Under the pieces are notes generated by a model. It was not told the DNA's origin. It was given only the letters and a program-made list of their open reading frames with translations, and searched no databases. From NCBI GenBank assembly GCA_009694565.1, contig SHUR01000003.1, forward strand, positions 1 through 48,968: DNA of 48,968 nucleotides. The letters are read 5' to 3'. Below are positions 14,239 to 22,039 of this stretch, one piece after another (positions within the stretch are counted from its first letter, which is position 1; each line of letters opens with the position of its first letter). Position numbers and translations under genes: made by a program. This DNA is from Ilumatobacteraceae bacterium. Lineage in GTDB: Bacteria > Actinomycetota > Acidimicrobiia > Acidimicrobiales > Ilumatobacteraceae.

Positions 14239-15021
14239 ATGGCAAAAGTTCTTGATAATCCACGTCCGACTCTTAAAGAGCGGACAGCCAAATTAGGCAT
14301 TCAAATGCAGGGCAGCCAGGCATGGAATGCAATTTTCCGTCCTGGTTCAATCTTCCGCAAGGGCTATACAGACAGCCCGCGAAACCGCTCGTACGTCATC
14401 ATGAACTCGGTGCTCTATCACTTGCACCCAGTCAAGGTAAAGCGTCATGCAGTCAAGGTCAGTTACACACTATGCCTTGGTGGTCTCAGCTTCTTCTTGT
14501 TCATTTTGCTAACGGTTACAGGCATTTTCTTAATGTTCTTCTACCGCCCTACCGGTGCTGCTGCGTGGCAAGACATTCAAACATTGCAGACCTCTGTCAC
14601 GTTCGGACTTCTCGTTCGAAACATGCATCGATGGGGAGCACACCTCATGGTGCTTTCAACATTCCTTCACATGTCTCGCGTGTTCTACCACGGTGCGTAC
14701 AAAGCGCCGCGTGAATTCAACTGGGTTATTGGAGTTGTGTTGTTGACACTCACATTGCTTCTGTCCTTTACTGGATATTTGTTGCCATGGGACCAATTGG
14801 CCCTGTGGGCTGTAACTGTCGGTACCAACATGATGGGCTACACCCCAGTGTTCGGATCGCAAGTGCGATTCGTGTTGCTCGGCGGAGTTGAAATTGGTTC
14901 TGAAACATTGCTTCGTTGGTACGTATTGCACGTGCTTATGCTCCCATTTGTCATCGTTATCTTTATGGCCATCCACTTCTGGCGTGTTCGTAAAGACGGC
15001 GGAATTTCCGGACCATTGTGA
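14239..15021 (+). CDS. qcrB: Cytochrome b6-type subunit of the menaquinol-cytochrome c reductase
   Basis: The N-terminal half of a split cytochrome b: 260 residues and four core helices. The haem ligands are His130 and His144 on helix B and His231 and His246 on helix D, with 13 and 14 residues between them as in b6-type proteins. The quinone-site segment TGYLLPWDQLALWAVTVG lies near 178-195. Cys79 in TLCLGG corresponds to the cysteine of chloroplast b6 (YCLGG) that covalently holds the extra haem c-n. ATG 14239 is preferred to TTG 14233 because GAGGT stands eight bases upstream. It transfers electrons from menaquinol across the membrane. Confidence 0.94.
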   Translation: MAKVLDNPRPTLKERTAKLGIQMQGSQAWNAIFRPGSIFRKGYTDSPRNRSYVIMNSVLYHLHPVKVKRHAVKVSYTLCLGGLSFFLFILLTVTGIFLMFFYRPTGAAAWQDIQTLQTSVTFGLLVRNMHRWGAHLMVLSTFLHMSRVFYHGAYKAPREFNWVIGVVLLTLTLLLSFTGYLLPWDQLALWAVTVGTNMMGYTPVFGSQVRFVLLGGVEIGSETLLRWYVLHVLMLPFVIVIFMAIHFWRVRKDGGISGPL

Positions 15022-15036
15022 TCGAGAGGACATCTA

Positions 15037-15765
15037 ATGACTGAAATACCTGAGCATCTCTTAAAGCGAGCAAAAGCAGCTCGCGATAAAGCGGCTGACG
15101 ATGCCGCAACACCAGCCGCTGCCGCTGGTGACTCACGTATTCCTGACCACCTACTCGAGCGCAGCAAAGCAGCTCGCGGAGATGGCGGTGCAGTAGCAGT
15201 TGCGGAAAAGGCGTCTGCAGTTGTTACTTCAACCCCTTCAGCCGGACTGCCAGTTGGTGCTGGTCCTGGTGGACATACACAACGTTTATTGACCGTTGTT
15301 AAGTCTGGTTCTATTCAAGAGACGAAAGCAGCACCAGTTGACAAAGTTCATACATGGCCTCACCTGTTGGCTGTTGAATTTGTTGCAAGTCTCGCATGTA
15401 CAGCGTTCTTGTTCATCTTCTCATGGGTCGTAAACGCACCACTGCTTAACGCAGCCGACTTCAACAAAACCCCGAACCCGTCAAAGGCTCCGTGGTACTT
15501 CCTCGGTTTGCAGGAACTCCTCACTATGTTCCACCCGATGATTGCTGGCGTGACTCTTCCTGGAATGGGACTTGTTGTTCTTATCTTGGCTCCGTTCGTC
15601 GACAAAAACCCTTCGAACAAACCAGAAGATCGTAAGTGGATGACGTCAATGTTCACTTTGTTCCTGATGTTCTGGGCGGTGCTCGTCATCATTGGTTCTT
15701 TCTTCCGCGGCCCCGGATTTAACTTCACCTTCCCTTGGCGTGATGGAATCTTCTTTGAATTGTGA
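15037..15765 (+). CDS. Cytochrome bc subunit IV with duplicated IPEHLL motif at the N-terminus
   Basis: 242 residues. The C-terminal part (about 105-242) is subunit IV, the C-terminal half of cytochrome b, with three helices and the quinol-site motif APWYFLGLQELL, as in Bacillus QcrC, and the end FRGPGFNFTFPW. The N-terminal 80 residues are additional: MTEIPEHLLKRAKAARDKA and, about 35 residues later, RIPDHLLERSKAARG, an internal repeat shared with the cytochrome c at 12188. Unlike Bacillus QcrC there is no fused haem c domain; separate cytochromes are encoded nearby. It follows qcrB by 15 bases. Confidence 0.92.
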   Translation: MTEIPEHLLKRAKAARDKAADDAATPAAAAGDSRIPDHLLERSKAARGDGGAVAVAEKASAVVTSTPSAGLPVGAGPGGHTQRLLTVVKSGSIQETKAAPVDKVHTWPHLLAVEFVASLACTAFLFIFSWVVNAPLLNAADFNKTPNPSKAPWYFLGLQELLTMFHPMIAGVTLPGMGLVVLILAPFVDKNPSNKPEDRKWMTSMFTLFLMFWAVLVIIGSFFRGPGFNFTFPWRDGIFFEL

Positions 15766-15833
15766 TGAAGACAATGAATACCCCCACCAATATTCGACGT
15801 AACGATGCAGAAGCAAGGAACGAACAGTCATGA
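15765..15833 (+). CDS. Possible 22-residue coupled peptide between subunit IV and Rieske
   Basis: The ATG shares its A with the subunit IV stop (TGATG), and the TGA overlaps the Rieske start (ATGA), so translation could run from one gene to the next. The peptide MKTMNTPTNIRRNDAEARNE.. is hydrophilic, without a helix signal. There is no separate ribosome binding site. It may be a coupling device or chance. Confidence 0.3.
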   Translation: MKTMNTPTNIRRNDAEARNEQS

Positions 15834-16678
15834 GCACCGGAATTGTCATCGCAATCGTTGTTATTGCAGCAATCATCTTTGGCCTGATTGTTGTTCTTAC
15901 AACATCACGCTCTTCTGAAGTTCGCGGCGCAGGCGCACTGTCTCGCGAGACTCGCTCTCGCAATACAAAAGCGAACATTTCAGATGCCGCACCAAGCGGT
16001 CGTGAAGTTGAAGCACAAGCCGCCGTTCGTTCAACAGCAGTAGTCAAAGCAGGTCCTGTTGAATTGGCACCTTGGGTCGCGCCTGATGAAGAAGCACTCG
16101 GCGTCTCGCGTCGTATGTTCTTTAACCGCGCAACGGTTACCTTGCTGTCAGTCAGTGTCGGCGCTTTCGGAGCTTCAATAGTTGGTTTTCTCTGGAAAGG
16201 CGCTGAAGGCGGCTTCGGTTCAAAGATCAACGCTGGAAAAATTGATGACGTTGTTCAGTTAATTCGTCAGAACAAGGGCTTCTTGTATTTGTCCGAAGCA
16301 CGTGCTTGGGTTACTGAGTATCCAAAAGATGCACTCGGTAAAGGTAATGCCATTTATGGCGGTCAGGCTCCTGTGTTTTCCGGAATGCAGGCGGGCATTG
16401 TTGCGTTATACCAAAAGTGTCCGCACCTCGGTTGTCGAGTTCCTGAGTGCAAGAGTTCGCAATGGTTTGAATGCCCATGTCATGGTTCTCAGTACAACCG
16501 TGTTGGTGAAAAAAAGGGTGGACCAGCTCCGCGCGGAATGGATCGTTTTGGAGTGTCCATTGCGAACGGTGTTCTTACTATCGACACAGGCGCAGTTTTT
16601 GCAGGACCATCAATTGGAGTGAATACCACTGGTCAAGAAGCCGAAGGACCACATTGTGTCGGCGGAGGAGAGCACTAA
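15830..16678 (+). CDS. qcrA: Rieske iron-sulphur subunit of the cytochrome bc complex
   Basis: 282 residues. A first helix (about 4-24) is followed by a charged linker. A second helix (about 100-122) is preceded by the twin-arginine motif SRRMFF (93-98), the internal Tat signal typical of actinobacterial QcrA. The periplasmic domain holds the [2Fe-2S] ligands Cys197, His199, Cys215 and His218 (CPHLGC and CPCHGSQYN), with Cys202/Cys217 as the disulfide. It receives an electron from menaquinol and passes it to cytochrome c. AAGGAA precedes ATG 15830. Confidence 0.95.
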   Translation: MSTGIVIAIVVIAAIIFGLIVVLTTSRSSEVRGAGALSRETRSRNTKANISDAAPSGREVEAQAAVRSTAVVKAGPVELAPWVAPDEEALGVSRRMFFNRATVTLLSVSVGAFGASIVGFLWKGAEGGFGSKINAGKIDDVVQLIRQNKGFLYLSEARAWVTEYPKDALGKGNAIYGGQAPVFSGMQAGIVALYQKCPHLGCRVPECKSSQWFECPCHGSQYNRVGEKKGGPAPRGMDRFGVSIANGVLTIDTGAVFAGPSIGVNTTGQEAEGPHCVGGGEH

Positions 16679-16680
16679 TC

Positions 16681-17745
16681 ATGTTTGCAGCAACTAGTAC
16701 CTCTATTGCGTGGGTAATTCTTCTCATCTCACTTGCAGGGTGGGCGTTCTACGCATTTTCCAACATTCGGTCATCGCGCGCCGAAATCGGTTCCGAGCAA
16801 AAGCTTGCCGCGAACCGCAAGCCCTACTATGACGACGAAATTCTTGAAGGGCCACGTCTTGAGCGGGTCCAGATTCTTGGGCTTTTCTTCCTTGTCATCA
16901 TCACTATCGCCTTGCCTCTCTACTGGGTTCTTGAACCTGGCCGTGAAGCCGGTGCGCAATTTGGTTTTGAGAAGCGTTTCACGGAGTGGGGAGCGACATT
17001 GTTCGCTCCTACTGCTGATGGCGGATACAACTGTGCAGGTTGCCACGGCGGCATGAAGGCAACTGGTGGCGTTGCTGCGTACGCAATCACTGACCCAAAA
17101 ACGGGCGAAGTGAAATCTGTGTCATGGAAGGCTCCTGCGTTAAACACAGTGATGTATCGCTATACAGATGACGAAGTTCGTTTTGTTTTGAACTACGGCC
17201 GTCCGTTCTCGCCGATGTCTGCCTGGGGAACCATTGGTGGCGGTCCGCTGACCGATCAGTCGGTCACCACACTTATCGAGTACTTGAAGTCAATTCAGAT
17301 TCCGCAAGATAATTGCGTGGAGCCGCGAGGCCCGTACAACCCGACGTGTGATGACGGCCAATTGCCTGTAGCGGAAAACAAAGCGATTATTACTGAAGCA
17401 CAACGGCAAGTTGACAGTGGTACCTACGCAACCGTTGGTGAAGCGCTGTTCAATCTCAATCTCAATTCAGGCGCGTACTCGTGCGCTCGTTGTCATACAA
17501 AGGGTTGGTCGTACGACGATCCACAATCAACCGGCGGTGGTGCTCTCGGGCCAAACCTCACCGGTGGCTCTTCAGTTCGACAGTTCCCGAACCAGTCAGA
17601 CATGATTGCGTTTATTAGTGGTGGCTCAGAATTGGGTAAGCGTTACGGCGAACAAGGTCAGGGAAGTGGTCGAATGCCAGCCTTTGGTCAGGTATACACA
17701 GACGAGCAACTTAAGTCGATCGTGGAATACGTTCGGAGTTTGTGA
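16681..17745 (+). CDS. Diheme cytochrome c of the bc complex
   Basis: 354 residues. Two N-terminal membrane helices (about 5-27 and 64-85) flank a cytoplasmic-type loop; then come two cytochrome c domains with haem motifs CAGCH (118-122) and CARCH (268-272). Candidate axial methionines are in FSPMSAWG and GRMPAFGQ. The segment between the domains includes two cysteines (NCVEP, PTCDD) that may form a disulfide. It replaces cytochrome c1 and its diheme form, as in actinobacterial QcrC, allows direct transfer to an oxidase. ATG 16681 has GGAGGAG upstream; a GTG-like start at 16654 would overlap the Rieske gene without support. Confidence 0.9.
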   Translation: MFAATSTSIAWVILLISLAGWAFYAFSNIRSSRAEIGSEQKLAANRKPYYDDEILEGPRLERVQILGLFFLVIITIALPLYWVLEPGREAGAQFGFEKRFTEWGATLFAPTADGGYNCAGCHGGMKATGGVAAYAITDPKTGEVKSVSWKAPALNTVMYRYTDDEVRFVLNYGRPFSPMSAWGTIGGGPLTDQSVTTLIEYLKSIQIPQDNCVEPRGPYNPTCDDGQLPVAENKAIITEAQRQVDSGTYATVGEALFNLNLNSGAYSCARCHTKGWSYDDPQSTGGGALGPNLTGGSSVRQFPNQSDMIAFISGGSELGKRYGEQGQGSGRMPAFGQVYTDEQLKSIVEYVRSL

Positions 17746-18560
17746 TGTTGTCAGCACTACTTGCAGTCAGTTGGGAACCTGAGATCCGCGGATGGATCAT
17801 CGTCATCATCAGCGTTGCAGTATTGATGGGTTCTACATATCTCATATTGGGTACAAACCTTGGTGCACGCCTTGGTTTTTTGGTAGCCATCACTGCTCTG
17901 GCCGGATGGATGATGTCAATGGCCATCATTTGGGCTGTGTACGGCATCGGATTAAAAGGACCAGAACCCACATGGCATCCGAGTGAACCAATCACCATTG
18001 TTCGTGATGGCGCTCTACTGAATCGAACGGAAATTGTGGAGGGTGCTAGCGACCTCACAGGTCTTAGCCCTGCTGTGGCAGCAAAGAAAATTTCTGATCA
18101 GTTGGTGAGCGAAGGATGGGAATCTCTCGAGGAATCTGATCCTCAACGTGGTCAGGCAGTCGCCTCAGCTGATGAAATTATTCTGATTGAAGCAAAGGAA
18201 TTTGCTGCTGGAGAATTTGTTGCAGTTGCTGTGTATGACAAGGGTGGAGATCGGTATCCGAAACTTGGAGACTCAATTGACTTCCTGGCGTTCAAGCACA
18301 AACCTCGGTATTCAATTGTTGAAATTGCGCCGTTAGTAGCTCAGCGTTCGGAACCTGGTCGAGCACCTGCACGTGTCCAGATCGATGAAACTCAACCTCA
18401 CCGTTACGTCGTAATGATTCGTGATTTGGGTGCGAAGCGTCGCCCAGCGTTCCTCATTGGCTTTGGCTCAGGACTGATCTTCTTTTTGTTGGTATGGGTA
18501 TTGCATCGTCGCGAAGCGCTGTTGCGCAAGAATCTTGCACTCAAGTCCGCGGTGGCCTAG
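17745..18560 (+). CDS. Membrane protein of unknown function between the bc complex and complex I
   Basis: 271 residues. Two helices near the N-terminus (about 17-37 and 43-68), a hydrophilic domain of about 165 residues with many acidic residues, and a last helix (about 238-258) followed by a basic tail. No haem, iron-sulphur or nucleotide motif. ATG 17745 shares its base with the stop of the diheme cytochrome (TGATG), so translation is coupled, and nuoA starts three bases after its stop. The location between two respiratory complexes makes a structural or assembly role likely; no family recognised. Confidence 0.7.
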   Translation: MLSALLAVSWEPEIRGWIIVIISVAVLMGSTYLILGTNLGARLGFLVAITALAGWMMSMAIIWAVYGIGLKGPEPTWHPSEPITIVRDGALLNRTEIVEGASDLTGLSPAVAAKKISDQLVSEGWESLEESDPQRGQAVASADEIILIEAKEFAAGEFVAVAVYDKGGDRYPKLGDSIDFLAFKHKPRYSIVEIAPLVAQRSEPGRAPARVQIDETQPHRYVVMIRDLGAKRRPAFLIGFGSGLIFFLLVWVLHRREALLRKNLALKSAVA

Positions 18561-18563
18561 ATC

Positions 18564-19013
18564 GTGGGCCAGTACCTTCCCATAGTGGTGTTGATGGTGT
18601 TGGCAATTCTGTTTGCCATTATCAGTCTTCTTGCTTCAAAGTTACTTGCGCCTAATCGCCCGAACTCTGCAAAAGAAGCGCCATACGAATGTGGAATTGT
18701 GCCAAGTCGTGAACCACCAGAGCGGTTTCCTGTCAGCTTCTATGTTGTTGCGATGTTGTTCATTATGTTCGACATTGAAATAATTTTTGCGTACCCGTAC
18801 GCCGTTGATCGCGAGTTTCTTGGTACCTACGGATTTTTGGAAATGGCGTCTTTCAGCGCGGTGTTCTTCGTGGCATTCGTGTACATGATTGCTCGCGGGG
18901 CTCTTGACTGGGGTCCACTGCAGCGGGCAAGCAAACTTGAAACTCAAGAGTCACTTGGTTTCACATCAACGGGTTCTGTACGAGTTGTAGGTTCCGAAGG
19001 TCGAGCTGCCTAA
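18564..19013 (+). CDS. nuoA: Complex I subunit NuoA (first cluster)
   Basis: 149 residues, GTG start. Three membrane helices (about 6-28, 60-82, 90-112). The conserved loop [20 protein letters not shown] (about 36-55) contains the cysteine that borders the quinone chamber, and the acidic [13 protein letters not shown] segment (about 68-80) lies in the second helix. A polar C-terminal tail of about 30 residues exceeds the usual length. The gene opens the 14-gene set, which is continuous with the bc cluster; its stop overlaps the nuoB start by one base. Confidence 0.95.
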   Translation: MGQYLPIVVLMVLAILFAIISLLASKLLAPNRPNSAKEAPYECGIVPSREPPERFPVSFYVVAMLFIMFDIEIIFAYPYAVDREFLGTYGFLEMASFSAVFFVAFVYMIARGALDWGPLQRASKLETQESLGFTSTGSVRVVGSEGRAA

Positions 19014-19594
19014 TGGGAGTTGTTCAAAACATTGTCGACGACGGTCTTGGCGGTATGGACCACAACTTTGTTACTGCACGTATCGAAGACCTAGTGAAGT
19101 GGGCACGTTCACGTTCAAGCTGGGGAGCATCGTTCGGTCTTGCATGTTGTGCAATCGAAATGATGGGAACGGGTGCATCGCATTACGACCTTTCCCGTTT
19201 CGGAATGGAAGTGTTTCGTGCATCTCCACGCCAAGCAGACATCATGATTGTCGCTGGTCGAGTCAGTCAGAAAATGGCACCAGTCCTTCGCCAGGTATAC
19301 GACCAGATGATGGAACCCAAATGGGTCATCTCAATGGGCGTATGTGCTTCAAGTGGTGGAATGTTTAACAACTACGCAATTGTGCAAGGTGTCGACCAGA
19401 TCGTTCCTGTTGATGTGTACGCACCCGGATGCCCACCAACTCCTGAAACTCTCATTCATGCCATTGAAACTTTGCATCAGTTGATTGAAGACGGAGAAAT
19501 TATGCGTCGTCGCGCGGCAAACAATGGCGGAGCAGGCGTTGAACTTTCGTCTGAACCCGTCGCGCACGCTTCAGTCACAATTGGTACGAAGTAA
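19013..19594 (+). CDS. nuoB: Complex I subunit NuoB (first cluster), cluster N2
   Basis: 193 residues. Holds the terminal [4Fe-4S] cluster N2 next to the quinone site with ligands Cys45 and Cys46 (GLACCAIEM), Cys111 (MGVCASSGG) and Cys140 (PGCPP). The loop between them, [15 protein letters not shown], is typical. The Ala/His/Glu-containing tail after residue 165 is variable. Start overlaps the nuoA stop (TAATG). Confidence 0.97.
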   Translation: MGVVQNIVDDGLGGMDHNFVTARIEDLVKWARSRSSWGASFGLACCAIEMMGTGASHYDLSRFGMEVFRASPRQADIMIVAGRVSQKMAPVLRQVYDQMMEPKWVISMGVCASSGGMFNNYAIVQGVDQIVPVDVYAPGCPPTPETLIHAIETLHQLIEDGEIMRRRAANNGGAGVELSSEPVAHASVTIGTK

Positions 19595-19596
19595 TC

Positions 19597-20100
19597 ATGA
19601 GTGATGCAACAGGCACAGTGGAGAATGCTGTAGAGATTCAGCATGGTTGCCCAGTTCAAGATTCTCACGGACAACGTGTCCTTCATGCTTCGCGTGATCA
19701 GTATGTTTCAGTAATCAAGGCTTTGGCCGACGAGGGATATGAGATGTGCGTTGATCTCACCGGCGCCGATTACCTTGCCATGCCACACCGAACAATTGGT
19801 TTCGGCATTCAACCAGAGCGTTTTGAACTAGTTGTGAACTTGTTGTCATTGTCGCAGCGCAAGAGAATTCGACTACGAGTGCAGGTTCCTGCAGATGATG
19901 TGACCATGCCAACATTGTTTGATATTCATCCTGGGACAGAAGCTCATGAACGTGAAACTTTCGATATGTTCGGAATTGTTTTTATCGGCCATCCAGATAT
20001 GACTCGTATTTTGATGCCAGAAGATTGGGACGGACACCCGTTACGTAAGGACTACAGCCAGGGTGCTATTCCTGTGCAGTTCAAAGGTGCTCACTCATGA
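19597..20100 (+). CDS. nuoC: Complex I subunit NuoC (first cluster)
   Basis: 167 residues, the 30-kDa subunit of the peripheral arm, which packs against NuoD. The C-terminal signature is AHERETFDMFGIVFIGHPDM followed by RILMPEDWDGHPLRKDY (about 140-156). It is separate from nuoD, not fused as in E. coli. The stop overlaps the nuoD start (ATGA). Confidence 0.95.
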   Translation: MSDATGTVENAVEIQHGCPVQDSHGQRVLHASRDQYVSVIKALADEGYEMCVDLTGADYLAMPHRTIGFGIQPERFELVVNLLSLSQRKRIRLRVQVPADDVTMPTLFDIHPGTEAHERETFDMFGIVFIGHPDMTRILMPEDWDGHPLRKDYSQGAIPVQFKGAHS

Positions 20101-21425
20101 CCGTTATCTCTGCAGGTACCGCAGAAGGTGGACAAGAACTCCTGTCACGTAGTGAACTCACCGCAAAGGAATTGCTACGTGAAGTTGGTTCTGTACTACG
20201 CCTGAGCGAAGCAGAAGCTGCTCTTCTCGCTGAAGTAGAGACCGAGGCTCCAGAAGATCAAACGATGATCATCAATATGGGCCCGCAGCACCCAAGTACA
20301 CACGGTGTTCTACGTCTCATGCTCGAACTTCAAGGTGAAACCGTGTTGCGGTGCAAGCCCATCATTGGGTACTTGCACACTGGCATGGAAAAGACTGGTG
20401 AAGCACTGACCTACATGCAGGGTGGCACCAATGTCACTCGCATGGATTATTTGTCACCATTGAATAACGAGCTTGTTTTCTCGATGGCAGTTGAGAAGTT
20501 GCTTGGCATTGATGGCGATATTCCAGAACGTGCTGTGTGGATGCGCATGCTGCTATCAGAATTGAATCGGATGAGCAGTCATCTATTATTCCTCGCAACT
20601 AACGGAATGGACCTTGGCGCAGTGTCCATGATGTTGTACGGATGGCGCGAACGTGAAGATGTTCTTCGTTTCTTCCAAAAGGTGACCGGCCTTCGAATGA
20701 ATCACAACTTCATTCGTCCTGGCGGTGTTGCGGCAGATTTGCCAGCCGGATGGCGTGATGACGTTCTTGCCATTCTTGAAGGCTTGCCATCGCGACTTGA
20801 AGAATATGACATCTTGATGACTGGTCAACCTATTTGGCGCGAACGTCTACAAGGTGTTGGAGTCATCACGGCGCAAGAAGCAATTGCTTTGGGCGCAACT
20901 GGGCCGATTCTTCGTTCGACTGGAGTTGCTTGGGACCTGCGTCGTGACATGCCGTATTTGCACTATGACGAATTGGAATTCGACGTCATCGTTGGTCAAT
21001 ACGGTGATGCATATGACCGTTACTCAATTCGATTCAACGAGATTCGCGAATCAATGCGGATTGTCTATCAGATTCTTGAGCGCATGCCGTCTGGCGATTT
21101 CCGAATACAGAATAAGAAAGTCACGCCACCACCTCGTGCACGCATCGACGAATCAATGGAAGCACTGATTCACCATTTCAAGATCTTTACCGAAGGTTTC
21201 AAAGTTCCAGAGGGCGAAGTGTATGTAGCTATCGAAAGTCCGCGTGGAGAAATTGGTTGTTACATCGTGAGCGATGGCTCATCAAATCCATATCGCATGC
21301 ATGTTCGGGCTCCGTCATTCGTGAACATTCAAACCATGCCGCACATGATGCGGGGCGGGCTAGTTGCTGATGCTGTTGCAGTTATTTCATCCGTTGATCC
21401 TGTACTCGGGGAGGTTGATCGCTAA
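20097..21425 (+). CDS. nuoD: Complex I subunit NuoD (first cluster) with long N-terminal extension
   Basis: 442 residues. The 49-kDa subunit lines the quinone cavity with NuoB. The conserved part begins near residue 58 (MIINMGPQHPSTHGVL), with the HxxxH motif of the quinone site (His65, His69). In IGYLHTGMEK the residue after His94 is Thr95, where mitochondria have the methylated arginine. The first 55 residues are an extra, Glu-rich helical extension; the ATGA overlap with nuoC supports the long start, although ATGs near 20264 also exist. Confidence 0.95.
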   Translation: MTVISAGTAEGGQELLSRSELTAKELLREVGSVLRLSEAEAALLAEVETEAPEDQTMIINMGPQHPSTHGVLRLMLELQGETVLRCKPIIGYLHTGMEKTGEALTYMQGGTNVTRMDYLSPLNNELVFSMAVEKLLGIDGDIPERAVWMRMLLSELNRMSSHLLFLATNGMDLGAVSMMLYGWREREDVLRFFQKVTGLRMNHNFIRPGGVAADLPAGWRDDVLAILEGLPSRLEEYDILMTGQPIWRERLQGVGVITAQEAIALGATGPILRSTGVAWDLRRDMPYLHYDELEFDVIVGQYGDAYDRYSIRFNEIRESMRIVYQILERMPSGDFRIQNKKVTPPPRARIDESMEALIHHFKIFTEGFKVPEGEVYVAIESPRGEIGCYIVSDGSSNPYRMHVRAPSFVNIQTMPHMMRGGLVADAVAVISSVDPVLGEVDR

Positions 21426-22039
21426 TGGCTCGACTAACAGAAGAAAACATTCGCCATTCACGTGAAATAATTGGTCGTTATCCAAAGGCCAGGTCTGCGA
21501 CTATTCCGTTGTTGCACTTAGCTCAGGAACAAGATGGTTACGTCACAAACGAGGCGATGGCGCACATTGCCGAATTAGTCGGAGCGTCACCAGCAGAAGT
21601 GTTCGGAACAGCGTCGTTCTACGAGATGTTCAAATTCGAACCAATAGGTAAGTATCTCATCAATATCTGCGGCACTATGTCGTGTGCATTGTTGGGTGCA
21701 GAAGAACTTATGCATCATGCAGAAGAGCGTCTCGGAATCAAGATGGGTTCCACCACGGCAGATGGAAAATTCACTCTTGAACGTGTCGAATGTCAGGCTG
21801 CATGTACCGAAGCTCCATGCTTGCAAGTGAACTATCGCTATCGTTATCGCGTCACGCCAGATCATCTCGACACACTGATTGCGGATTTGTCAGCCGAAAC
21901 TTTGGTATCAGAAATTCCTTCACACGGAATAGTTGCTTCTATTCGCCAGCACATTCCTGCTGATCGTGGAGTCGGTGCCGTTGCTCCGGAATTAGTCACT
22001 GAGAATCCTGTGTGGCTTGATGGAAAGGCTGCGCTATGA
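21425..22039 (+). CDS. nuoE: Complex I subunit NuoE (NADH module)
   Basis: 204 residues, a thioredoxin-fold protein that carries the [2Fe-2S] cluster N1a. Ligands are Cys82 and Cys87 (CGTMSC) and Cys123 and Cys127 (CQAAC). The N-terminal helical region starts about residue 5. The C-terminal tail (about 160-204) is longer than average. No second-cluster counterpart exists. Confidence 0.95.
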   Translation: MARLTEENIRHSREIIGRYPKARSATIPLLHLAQEQDGYVTNEAMAHIAELVGASPAEVFGTASFYEMFKFEPIGKYLINICGTMSCALLGAEELMHHAEERLGIKMGSTTADGKFTLERVECQAACTEAPCLQVNYRYRYRVTPDHLDTLIADLSAETLVSEIPSHGIVASIRQHIPADRGVGAVAPELVTENPVWLDGKAAL

